Of a stretch of 64,000 nucleotides of DNA, positions 17,228-24,951 are shown in pieces. Numbering within the stretch: the first letter of the stretch is position 1; the number at the start of each line of letters is the position of its first letter. A program made the position numbers and the translations under genes. This stretch comes from Limivivens sp934393555 (GTDB lineage Bacteria; Bacillota; Clostridia; Lachnospirales; Lachnospiraceae), in the NCBI GenBank assembly GCA_934393555.1, contig CAKRQP010000001.1, positions 43,710 to 107,709 on the forward strand. The letters run 5' to 3'. The notes beneath the pieces are model-generated. The model did not search any database and was not told the origin of the DNA. It was given only the letters and a program-made list of their open reading frames with translations.

Positions 17228-17990
17228 GCCTTTCTCCTATCGCTTCTGTTTCCTGCATTCCGCCTTCTCTCTCTGTACCGATACAGGCAGTCAGAAAAAA
17301 TACTGCTTCTGCTCCGGCTTCCTTTAAAACAGCCGCTGCCGCATCCACAGTGCTGCCTGTTGTAAAGATATCATCTACCAACAGAACTCTACTTAATTTT
17401 ACATCATATGGGCCGATTTTAAAAGCCCTTTTTAAATTCTTTTGCCGGCTTTTTCGGTCCAGTTCCTTCTGTTCAGAAGTTTCTTCCCTTTTGCAGAGAA
17501 GATCCGGGATCACAGGAATTCCCAGTGCTTCGCCTATCGGAAAAGCCAGGAGTTCCGCCTGGTTGAAACCACGGTAACGCCGTTTTTTCGGATGCAGCGG
17601 GACCGGTGCGATCACATCGATCTCCCATTGAGCCACTTCTTCCTGCAAAACCGCCGTCATGGCTTCCGCAAAAAAAGCCCCATAGCTTCTTTTGTTATGA
17701 AGCTTCAGATCCCGTATGCTTTTTCTGAATTTTCCAAGATAAGGAAAAGCAGCCCGGCCCGCATCAAAATGACGCCTGTTTCTCAGGCAGTCCTGACAGT
17801 ATTCCTGCTCCGGCCGTGCCAGTGGCTTTCCGCATTTCAGGCAGAACGGCTCCTCTATGAGCCGCACAAAGGGCCGGCAGCTGTCGCAGACCCGTTTTTC
17901 CTTTCGTGAAAGAAGCTCTCCACACAAGGGACAGCGTCGTGGATAAAGGATCCCTGTAAACCACCGGAAGATCCGTTTTGTTTTTTTCAT
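17178..17990 (-). CDS. ComF-family phosphoribosyltransferase-like protein
   Basis: A protein of 270 residues with an N-terminal double zinc-finger region (RRCPLCGELL, CDSC, CLKCGKPL, CQDC) and a C-terminal PRTase fold with the PRPP-loop motif VLLVDDIFTTGSTVDAAA. This is the ComF/GntX architecture, linked in Firmicutes to DNA uptake and single-strand processing. The frame opens with TTG at 17993, but ATG at 17990 overlaps the recD2 stop as TGATG and is the more likely start. The position directly after recD2 fits a joint role in DNA metabolism. The last 50 bases overlap the next gene. Confidence 0.9.
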   Translation of the reverse strand: MKKTKRIFRWFTGILYPRRCPLCGELLSRKEKRVCDSCRPFVRLIEEPFCLKCGKPLARPEQEYCQDCLRNRRHFDAGRAAFPYLGKFRKSIRDLKLHNKRSYGAFFAEAMTAVLQEEVAQWEIDVIAPVPLHPKKRRYRGFNQAELLAFPIGEALGIPVIPDLLCKREETSEQKELDRKSRQKNLKRAFKIGPYDVKLSRVLLVDDIFTTGSTVDAAAAVLKEAGAEAVFFLTACIGTEREGGMQETEAIGERHGKRKPDPYNDRYSGL

Positions 17991-20224
17991 CAATCTGCAG
18001 AAAGGCTCTCCCCTGCAAGTTCGCGTATCCGCTCTTTCAGAGTCGTATAGCGTTTCTGTTCAAATGTATTATCGATCATCTGATTAAATACCGCCTCACT
18101 TCCCACCACCGTTACGCAGGATTTTGCCCTGGTCACTGCCGTGTAGAGAAGATTCCGGTTCATCAGCATCTGCGGACCGGAAAGCAGCGGGATGATCACC
18201 GCCGGATACTCGCTTCCCTGTGACTTATGTACGGTAACCGCATAGGCCAGCTCCAGCTCTTCCAGCTGGGCAAAGGGATATTCCACAAATTTGCCGTCGT
18301 CAAACTCGATCGTCATCTGCTCGGCAAAGGTATTGATCTCGCGGATGATCCCCATATCCCCGTTAAAAATACCCTGCCCCTTATCGATCGGGATCCCGTA
18401 AGCACCTCGCGTCTCCCAGTCGATCTGGTAGTTGTTTTTTACCTGCATGACTTTATCGCCCTCACGGAACTTAGAGGAACCGTATTCTCTTTCCCGTTTT
18501 TTCGGGTCCGGTGGGTTCAGATAATGCTGCAGGATCTCATTTAAGCGTTCTACTCCCAGAAGCCCTTTTCTCATCGGTGTGAGCACCTGAATGTCCGTCT
18601 GTGCCGCATGGACATATTTGGGCAGTTTTTTCTGGATCAGAGTCAGAACCACGCTGATGATCACATTGGCATCTTCTCTTTTCAGGAAAAAGAAATCCCG
18701 GCTCTTGTTATCCAGTGTCACATGCTCTCCCCGGTTGATCTTATGGGCATTCATGACAATATCACTCTCCGTTGCCTGACGGAAGATCCGGTTCAGCCGT
18801 ACCACCGGAAAACATTTGGACTCTATGATGTCCTTCAAGACACTTCCCGGTCCTACCGAAGGCAGCTGGTTCCGGTCTCCCACCATGATGAGTCTGGTTC
18901 CCGGCACAAGTGCCAGAAGAAGGGAATGCATCAGATAAATATCCACCATAGACATCTCATCAATGATGACCACATCCGCTTCCAGAGGATTTTCCTGGTT
19001 TCTCGCAAAGCTTCCCCTGTCTGCACTGTTTTCCGTAACAGATGCGATTTCCAGCAGCCGGTGAAGGGTTTTCGCCTCACAGCCGGTGGCCTCTGTCATC
19101 CGTTTGGCCGCCCGTCCGGTTGGTGCTCCCAGCATAACAGAAAGCCCTTCGGATTCAAAATAAGAGATCATGGTATTGATCGTGGTCGTTTTTCCGGTAC
19201 CCGGTCCTCCGGTCAGCACCAGAAGTCCATGACCGGCAGCCTGAACCACCGCTTCCTTCTGCATTTCATCCAGAACCGTTCCCGTCCGTTTCTCGATAGC
19301 TGCCACCTTCGTGAGCACGGCACTCTCTGAAATCTCACAGGAAATGTCCAGATCATGAAGCATTTTTGCTGTGTTCAGCTCCACATAATAAGCCTGCGCT
19401 CCATAAACGCAGACTCTGCCTCCGGTCTCCTTTGCCACCAGCTTCCGGTCCACTGCCAGGTCCATGATGTGCTTTTCTACCGCTTCCAGGCTGACACCGA
19501 GAAGATCCACCGTCCGTTTTTCCAGAAGTTCTTTCGGCAGAAAGACATGCCCCTCGCCCATAGCCTGCTGCAGAATATACAGAAGGCCGCAGCGGATCCG
19601 GTAATCCGAATCTGTATGGATGCCTACCTTTGATGCGATCTCGTCTGCAATGCGAAAACCCACACCATTGATATCATCTGCCATCTGGTAGGGGTTTTCT
19701 TTGATCACCTGATAAATATTGTTTCCATACTGATTATAGATTTTTACGCCTAAGGTTGTGGAAATACCGTACTGCTGCAGAAAGATCATCGCTTTTCGCA
19801 TGTCTTTCTTTTCTTCCATCTGAGCTGCGATCTCCCGGGCCTTCTTCTCACTGATGCCTTTGACTTCCGCAAGCCTCTCCGGTTCTTCCTCCATGATCCG
19901 GAAGGTGTCTTCATGGAATTTCCGGACGATCCGGGCCGCCAGGGAAACACCGATCCCCTTTACCGCTCCGGATCCCAGATACCGTTCAATAGAGAGTTCA
20001 TCTTCCGGAGCCTTGATCTTCAGAGTCTCGATATGAAGCTGGTGTCCATAAGTGGCGTGTTCTTTGTAATGACCGCTGATCTCAACCAGTTCTCCGTCCC
20101 CGATATAATGAAGCATTCCCACACAGGTGATTTCTTCTCCGTCTGCCACTACATTCATGACGGTGTAGCCATTGTCCTGATTCCGGTAAATGATATGATC
20201 CACATATCCTTCAATGTGCTCCAT
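17990..20224 (-). CDS. recD2: RecD2-type DNA helicase
   Basis: A 744-residue SF1B 5'-3' helicase not associated with RecBC. The N-terminal ~90 residues form an OB-like domain (DHIIYRNQDNGYTVMNVVAD). Tandem helix-hairpin-helix segments follow. The motor has Walker A LTGGPGTGKTTTINT, Walker B VVIIDEMSMVD and C-terminal motif AYAVTVHKSQGSEYPAVII. The family limits recombination and helps fork repair in Firmicutes. The ATG at 20224 shares one base with the mreB stop codon, and the stop overlaps the comF-like start. Confidence 0.95.
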   Translation of the reverse strand: MEHIEGYVDHIIYRNQDNGYTVMNVVADGEEITCVGMLHYIGDGELVEISGHYKEHATYGHQLHIETLKIKAPEDELSIERYLGSGAVKGIGVSLAARIVRKFHEDTFRIMEEEPERLAEVKGISEKKAREIAAQMEEKKDMRKAMIFLQQYGISTTLGVKIYNQYGNNIYQVIKENPYQMADDINGVGFRIADEIASKVGIHTDSDYRIRCGLLYILQQAMGEGHVFLPKELLEKRTVDLLGVSLEAVEKHIMDLAVDRKLVAKETGGRVCVYGAQAYYVELNTAKMLHDLDISCEISESAVLTKVAAIEKRTGTVLDEMQKEAVVQAAGHGLLVLTGGPGTGKTTTINTMISYFESEGLSVMLGAPTGRAAKRMTEATGCEAKTLHRLLEIASVTENSADRGSFARNQENPLEADVVIIDEMSMVDIYLMHSLLLALVPGTRLIMVGDRNQLPSVGPGSVLKDIIESKCFPVVRLNRIFRQATESDIVMNAHKINRGEHVTLDNKSRDFFFLKREDANVIISVVLTLIQKKLPKYVHAAQTDIQVLTPMRKGLLGVERLNEILQHYLNPPDPKKREREYGSSKFREGDKVMQVKNNYQIDWETRGAYGIPIDKGQGIFNGDMGIIREINTFAEQMTIEFDDGKFVEYPFAQLEELELAYAVTVHKSQGSEYPAVIIPLLSGPQMLMNRNLLYTAVTRAKSCVTVVGSEAVFNQMIDNTFEQKRYTTLKERIRELAGESLSAD

Positions 20225-21222
20225 CAGGCATCCAGCTTTCTGCCGCCGGATACCAGCTCCACATAACGTCCTGTGCCGATGGCTACCGCTGTCATGGGTT
20301 CTTCGGCTGTCATTGTATTGATCCCTGTTTTAGCCTCAATCAGCTCTTCCAGTCCATTCAGAAGGGAGCCTCCTCCGGTAAGGACGATCCCACGATCCAC
20401 CACATCCGAAGCCAACTCGGGCGGGGTTCTCTCCAGGATACTCTGCACGGTCTCCACGATCTGGGAGAGTGCATCCTTCAGCGCATCCCGTACCTCCTCC
20501 GAATTGACTCGAATAACTTTCGGAAGACCGCTGATGAGATCTCTGCCCCGTACTTCCATGCTTTGCGGCTCCGGCCGTTCCACCGCGGTTCCGATTCGGA
20601 TCTTGATATCTTCTGCCGTCTGTTCACCGATGAGAAGATTATATTTCTTTCTTACATATCTGACGATCGCCTCGTCAAAATCATCACCTGCCACTTTAAT
20701 CGAAGAACTGACTACAATACCGTTCAAAGAGATCACTGCCACATCCGTGGTGCCCCCTCCGATATCCACGATCATATTTCCGCATGGTCTGGAAATATCC
20801 ACGCCTGCTCCGATTGCTGCCGCAATAGGTTCTTCGATGATCGCCACCTCTCTGGCACCTGCCAGATATGCAGCGTCTTCTACTGCTTTTTTCTCCACCT
20901 CTGTAATCCCGCTGGGAACGCAGATGCTGATCCTGGGTTTCCTGAAAGACATCCTTCCCAGTGATTTCTGGATAAAATATTTTAACATATGCTCTGTAAT
21001 GGTATAATCCGAGATCACACCTTTTCTCAATGGCCGGATGGCCACAATATTTCCCGGTGTTCTTCCAAGCATCAGCCTGGCTTCTTCTCCGATCGCTTTG
21101 ATCCTGTTTGTGTCTTTATCGAAGGCCACCACAGAAGGCTCCTTCAAAACAACACCCTTGCCTCTCACGTAGACAAGGATGCTGGATGTTCCCAAATCAA
21201 TTCCGAGATCTGCTGCATTCAT
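20224..21222 (-). CDS. mreB: rod-shape determining actin-like protein MreB
   Basis: A 332-residue MreB/Mbl-family protein, full length. Nucleotide-binding motifs are ADLGIDLGTSSILVYVRGKG (phosphate 1), MIVDIGGGTTDVAVISL (phosphate 2) and GIVLTGGGSLLNGL (adenosine). It polymerises on the membrane and guides lateral wall synthesis. No mreC/mreD genes follow; the gene instead heads the recD2-comF-cdaA-cdaR operon. Its promoter region is divergent from a cluster of three small RNA genes. Whether it is called MreB or Mbl cannot be settled without a tree. Confidence 0.95.
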   Translation of the reverse strand: MNAADLGIDLGTSSILVYVRGKGVVLKEPSVVAFDKDTNRIKAIGEEARLMLGRTPGNIVAIRPLRKGVISDYTITEHMLKYFIQKSLGRMSFRKPRISICVPSGITEVEKKAVEDAAYLAGAREVAIIEEPIAAAIGAGVDISRPCGNMIVDIGGGTTDVAVISLNGIVVSSSIKVAGDDFDEAIVRYVRKKYNLLIGEQTAEDIKIRIGTAVERPEPQSMEVRGRDLISGLPKVIRVNSEEVRDALKDALSQIVETVQSILERTPPELASDVVDRGIVLTGGGSLLNGLEELIEAKTGINTMTAEEPMTAVAIGTGRYVELVSGGRKLDA

Positions 21223-21326
21223 CTATCTAAAAACGCTCCTTCCTGTATTCCGGTGTGCGGCGGCAGCTTTTCTGCTCCAATACGAAAAATCCGGGATCCT
21301 GTCTTCCACCGCGTTGCTTTGCAATC

Positions 21327-21355
21327 ATTATACCCAACTTCCTTTTAATTGAAAA
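21327..21355 (-). promoter_or_regulatory. probable promoter of the mreB operon
   Basis: TTTTCA (21350-21355), 17 bases, TATAAT (21327-21332) on the minus strand, about 105 bases upstream of the mreB ATG. The -35 box is two bases off consensus. Confidence 0.55.
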
Positions 21356-21440
21356 GGGCTTTTTCCCCCTTTCCCCTGAATTCATATATTCTTTATCTGA
21401 TGAACATATTTTGGACACATTTTCGGGGTATAGTAACGTT

Positions 21441-21582
21441 GTAGCAGCAAAGAGCTGATACATTTCATAACTCACACATCGCAGTGTCCACACGCTGCGG
21501 TGTACTCCCTCAAAATATTTTAATTTTTTCTCTTTCCTTTTAGACAGAACGCTCCGGTATCCCCCGGAGCGTTCTGTTTTTC
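21441..21582 (+). ncRNA. candidate small RNA, copy 1 of 3
   Basis: A predicted ~142-nt transcript. The -10 box TATAGT is at 21429-21434. Hairpin A pairs GTAGCAGC (21441-21448) with GCTGATAC (21454-21461). Hairpin B pairs ACATCGCAG (21476-21484) with CTGCGGTGT (21495-21503) around a loop containing CCACAC. A single-stranded stretch ACTCCCTC, an A/T spacer and TCTCTTTCCTTTT follow. The end is a perfect 13-bp terminator stem (21545-21576) and a T run. The pairing pattern is shared by the other two copies with base changes on both sides of the stems, which argues for a functional RNA over a peptide gene. I do not recognise the family. Confidence 0.75.
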
Positions 21583-21699
21583 TTCATTGTTATCAGAAAA
21601 TTTCATTTTTTCCTTTGACTTATTATACTCTTTATGGTTTTTATATTTTTTTTAGGTTTCATACATATTTCTAACACATATGTGAGATATAGTATAGAT

Positions 21700-21838
21700 G
21701 TATCAGCGAGGAGCTGATATATTTCATAACTCACACATCGTAGCGCCCACACGCTGCGATGTACTCCCTCAAAATATTTTAATTTTTTCTCTTTCCTTTT
21801 TAAGCAGGAACGTCCCGGTATCCCCGGGGCGTTTTTGT
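21700..21838 (+). ncRNA. candidate small RNA, copy 2 of 3
   Basis: A predicted ~139-nt transcript with -10 box TATAGT at 21688-21693. Hairpin A is GTATCAGC (21700-21707) with GCTGATAT (21713-21720). Hairpin B is ACATCGTAGC (21735-21744) with GCTGCGATGT (21753-21762). The CU-rich linker is identical to copy 1 over more than 35 bases. The terminator stem pairs AACGTCCCGG with CCGGGGCGTT through one G-T pair, followed by a T run. The loop of hairpin A is GAGGA, itself resembling a ribosome-binding site. Confidence 0.75.
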
Positions 21839-21938
21839 TTTGCCTGTTCAGAAAAACAGAACATTTTTCTTCAGAAAATTCATTTTTTCTTTTGATGTTG
21901 AACACATTTTATACACAAATATCGGTTATACTACAATT

Positions 21939-22083
21939 GTATCAACGAAGAGTTGATATATTTCATAACTCACACATCACAGTGTCCACACGCTGTGATG
22001 TACTCCCTCAAATTTTTTAATTTTTTCTCTTTCCTTTTAAAGCAAGAAGCGCTCCGGCAATCCCCCGGAGCGTTTTCGTTTTA
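21939..22083 (+). ncRNA. candidate small RNA, copy 3 of 3
   Basis: A predicted ~145-nt transcript with -10 box TATACT at 21927-21932. Hairpin A is GTATCAAC (21939-21946) with GTTGATAT (21952-21959): the G-C pair of copies 1 and 2 has become A-T on both strands. Hairpin B is ACATCACAG (21974-21982) with CTGTGATGT (21993-22001), again with a compensatory G-C to A-T change relative to copies 1 and 2. The CU-rich linker is kept with small changes. The terminator pairs CGCTCCGG with CCGGAGCG. The uvrA stop codon begins 31 bases further on the opposite strand. Confidence 0.75.
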
Positions 22084-22113
22084 TTTTGAAGGCAGAACAG
22101 TCGAAGCGATTGC

Positions 22114-24951
22114 CTACAGATATTTCTTCACATAACGACCTGTGTAAGACTGTGGGCATTCTGCCACTTCTTCCGGCGTCCCTGTGGCAATGACCGTACC
22201 TCCACGATCACCGCCTTCCGGTCCCATATCAATGATATAATCCGCCGTCTTGATCACATCCAGATTATGTTCGATCACAACAACTGTATTACCGCCTTCT
22301 GCCAGCCGTTTCAAGATCTCGATCAGCTTGTCCACATCTGCAAAATGAAGACCTGTCGTCGGCTCATCCAGAATATAGATCGTCTTGCCGGTACTCCTTC
22401 TGGAAAGCTCTGTGGCAAGCTTGATCCTCTGTGCCTCTCCTCCGGAAAGCTCCGTCGATGGCTGGCCCAGGCGGATATAAGACAGTCCCACATCATAAAG
22501 CGTCTGGATCTTTCTTCGGATACTTGGCACATGTTCAAAGAAGGGCAGTGCCTCTTCCACCGTCATATTCAGCACATCGTAGATGCTTTTCCCTTTGTAT
22601 TTGACCTCCAGTGTTTCCCGGTTGTAGCGTTTGCCTCCGCAGACCTCACAGGGCACATAGACATCCGGCAGAAAATGCATTTCGATCTTCAGGATACCGT
22701 CTCCGCCGCAGGCCTCACAGCGTCCGCCTTTTACATTGAAGCTGAAGCGCCCTTTTTTATAACCTCTGGCTTTGGCATCTGCGGTAGAAGCAAAAAGATC
22801 ACGGATCAGGTCAAAAACTCCTGTATACGTTGCCGGGTTGGAACGCGGCGTTCTTCCAATCGGGGACTGATCGATATCAATGACCTTATCCAGCTGTTCC
22901 ATTCCGAGGATCTCTTTATGCTTTCCCGGGATGATCCGTGCACGGTTCAGATCTCTTGCCAGCCGTTTATAGAGGATTTCATTCGTCAGCGAGCTTTTTC
23001 CGGATCCGGAAACGCCGGTGATACAGGTAAAAACTCCCAACGGAATGTCCACATTGATATTTTTCAGATTGTTCTGGGCAGCACCCAGGATTTTCAGCCA
23101 TCCCGTCGGCTTTTTCCGCTCTTTCGGTACCGGGATCTTCCGCTTTCCGGAAAGATACTGGCCCGTAATGGATGCCGGATTCGCCATGATCTCCCCGGCA
23201 TTTCCCACAGCCACCACTTCTCCGCCGTGTTCTCCTGCTCCGGGACCGATATCCACGATATAATCCGCTGCCAGCATGGTATCCTCATCATGCTCCACAA
23301 CGATCAGGGAGTTTCCCAGATCCCGCAGATTTTTCAGGGTCGCCAGAAGCTTGTCATTGTCTCTCTGATGAAGACCGATGCTGGGCTCATCCAGGATATA
23401 AGCCACACCGACAAGCCCGGAACCAATCTGCGTCGCCAGACGGATACGCTGTGCCTCACCACCGGAAAGCGTTCCGGTCGCCCGGGCCAGTGTCAGATAT
23501 TCCAGCCCCACATCGATCAGAAAACCGATCCTGGCTTTGATTTCCTTAAGGATCTGATGTCCGATCATCTGCTGATGCGGTGTCAGAGTCAGTTCATCCA
23601 GAAAAACCTTCAGCTTCTCAATGGAAAGCTCCGTCACCTCCGCGATATTTTTTCCTCCTACCGTAACTGCCAGAGCTTCTTTTTTCAGACGCTGGCCGCC
23701 GCAGGTCTTACAGGGGGTGATCCTCATAAACTGCTCGTACTCCTGCTTCATGGCATCTGATCCGGTCTCCCGGTACCGTTTTTCCATGCTGCGGATCAGA
23801 CCTTCAAAGGCCACATCATAGATGCCTTCTCCCCTCTGTCCCTTGTAGCGGACCTTCACCACCCGGCCGTCCGTACCATGGATCAGCATATGACGGATCT
23901 CTGCCGGCAGTTCCTGATACGGGGTTTTCAGATCAAACCCATACTCTTTTGCCAAAGCATCCAGGATCGCACCGGCAAAACTGTGCCTGTCCGTACAGGA
24001 CTGCCAGCCCATGGCAGTGATGGCACCTTCTGCAATGCTTAAGGTCTTATCCGGGATCATGAGATCCTCGTCAAACTCCATTTTGTACCCAAGCCCATAG
24101 CAGTCCGGGCAGGCTCCGAAGGGATTATTAAAAGAAAAGCTTCTCGGCTCGATCTCATCGATGCTGATCCCGCAGTCCGGACAGGAAAAGCTCTGGCTAA
24201 ACTGCAGCGTCTCACCCTCCTGCACATCCACCATCGCCAGTCCGTCTCCCAGATGCAGTACGCTTTCCAGAGAATCCGTCAGTCGTTTTTCGATGCCCGG
24301 CTTCACAATGAGACGATCCACCAGGATCTCAATGTTATGCTTTTTGTTCTTTTCCAGTTTGATCTCCTCAGAAAGTTCATAGAGATTTCCGTCTACCCGG
24401 ACACGGACATAACCGCTCCTTCTGGCCTGTTCGAAAACCTTGACATGTTCTCCCTTTCTTCCACGGACCACCGGCGCCAGAAGCTGGATCTTCGTCCGCT
24501 CCGGCAGAGCCATGATCTGATCCACCATCTGGTCCACATCCTGCTTTTTGATCTCCTTGCCGCATTTTGGACAATGCGGGATACCGACTCTGGCATAAAG
24601 AAGGCGAAAATAATCATAGATCTCTGTCACGGTTCCCACAGTGGAACGCGGGTTACGGTTCGTCGATTTCTGGTCTATGGAAATGGCCGGCGGAAGTCCT
24701 TCGATACTCTCTACGTCCGGTTTCTCCATCTGTCCCAGGAACTGTCTGGCATAAGAGGAGAGAGATTCCATATACCGTCTCTGCCCTTCCGCATAGATCG
24801 TGTCAAACGCCAGAGAAGACTTTCCGGAACCACTCAGGCCGGTCAGGACCACAAACTCATTTCTCGGAATATCCACATCGATCTTTTTCAGGTTATTGAC
24901 ATTTGCTCCCCGGATGCGGATCATCTGTTTTTTATCTTTTTCTGCACTCAT
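22114..24951 (-). CDS. uvrA: excinuclease ABC subunit A
   Basis: A 945-residue UvrA, the damage-sensing ATPase of nucleotide excision repair. It has two ABC ATPase modules with Walker A LTGLSGSGKSSLAFDTI and ITGVSGSGKSSLTNEIL. Zinc-binding CxxC pairs occur at HCPKCGKEI, CPDCGIS/CPDCYG and CEACGGDG/CEVCGGKR. The two signature regions are LSGGEAQRIRLA and LSGGEAQRIKLA. Length and all motifs are complete. The ATG overlaps the uvrB stop by four bases, so the two subunits are translationally coupled. Confidence 0.98.
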   Translation of the reverse strand: MSAEKDKKQMIRIRGANVNNLKKIDVDIPRNEFVVLTGLSGSGKSSLAFDTIYAEGQRRYMESLSSYARQFLGQMEKPDVESIEGLPPAISIDQKSTNRNPRSTVGTVTEIYDYFRLLYARVGIPHCPKCGKEIKKQDVDQMVDQIMALPERTKIQLLAPVVRGRKGEHVKVFEQARRSGYVRVRVDGNLYELSEEIKLEKNKKHNIEILVDRLIVKPGIEKRLTDSLESVLHLGDGLAMVDVQEGETLQFSQSFSCPDCGISIDEIEPRSFSFNNPFGACPDCYGLGYKMEFDEDLMIPDKTLSIAEGAITAMGWQSCTDRHSFAGAILDALAKEYGFDLKTPYQELPAEIRHMLIHGTDGRVVKVRYKGQRGEGIYDVAFEGLIRSMEKRYRETGSDAMKQEYEQFMRITPCKTCGGQRLKKEALAVTVGGKNIAEVTELSIEKLKVFLDELTLTPHQQMIGHQILKEIKARIGFLIDVGLEYLTLARATGTLSGGEAQRIRLATQIGSGLVGVAYILDEPSIGLHQRDNDKLLATLKNLRDLGNSLIVVEHDEDTMLAADYIVDIGPGAGEHGGEVVAVGNAGEIMANPASITGQYLSGKRKIPVPKERKKPTGWLKILGAAQNNLKNINVDIPLGVFTCITGVSGSGKSSLTNEILYKRLARDLNRARIIPGKHKEILGMEQLDKVIDIDQSPIGRTPRSNPATYTGVFDLIRDLFASTADAKARGYKKGRFSFNVKGGRCEACGGDGILKIEMHFLPDVYVPCEVCGGKRYNRETLEVKYKGKSIYDVLNMTVEEALPFFEHVPSIRRKIQTLYDVGLSYIRLGQPSTELSGGEAQRIKLATELSRRSTGKTIYILDEPTTGLHFADVDKLIEILKRLAEGGNTVVVIEHNLDVIKTADYIIDMGPEGGDRGGTVIATGTPEEVAECPQSYTGRYVKKYL

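Larger units (their letters stand above)
21395..22085 (+). repeat. three tandem, diverged copies of an RNA-gene unit
   Basis: Three direct repeats of about 240-260 bases fill the gap between mreB and uvrA. Each unit has an upstream block ACAYATTTT-ACACA, a -10 box (TATAGT, TATAGT, TATACT), a conserved ~105-base body and a GC-rich terminator. Spacers between units are AT-rich and not conserved, so selection seems to hold the promoter-to-terminator part only. No credible protein gene lies in these 890 bases. Confidence 0.85.

Noticed and set aside
21227..21905. Minus-strand open frames of 88 and 100 codons over the repeat array, sharing a RCVSYExYQL peptide
   Set aside because: The similar peptides come from the DNA repeat itself. 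Base changes follow RNA pairing instead of codon structure, no ribosome-binding sites are present, and promoter and terminator signals point to the plus strand.
21441..22083. 6S RNA or another known housekeeping RNA
   Set aside because: The copies are ~140 nt with two short hairpins and an open CU-rich linker, not the long bulged rod of 6S RNA; no tmRNA, SRP or RNase P motif is seen.
21395..22085. CRISPR array
   Set aside because: Units are ~250 bases with only three copies, repeats carry promoters and terminators, and no cas genes are near.
22267..23760. A 497-codon plus-strand open frame opposite uvrA
   Set aside because: It is antisense to a complete, highly conserved gene and has low-complexity His/Gln-rich composition without any recognised motif.
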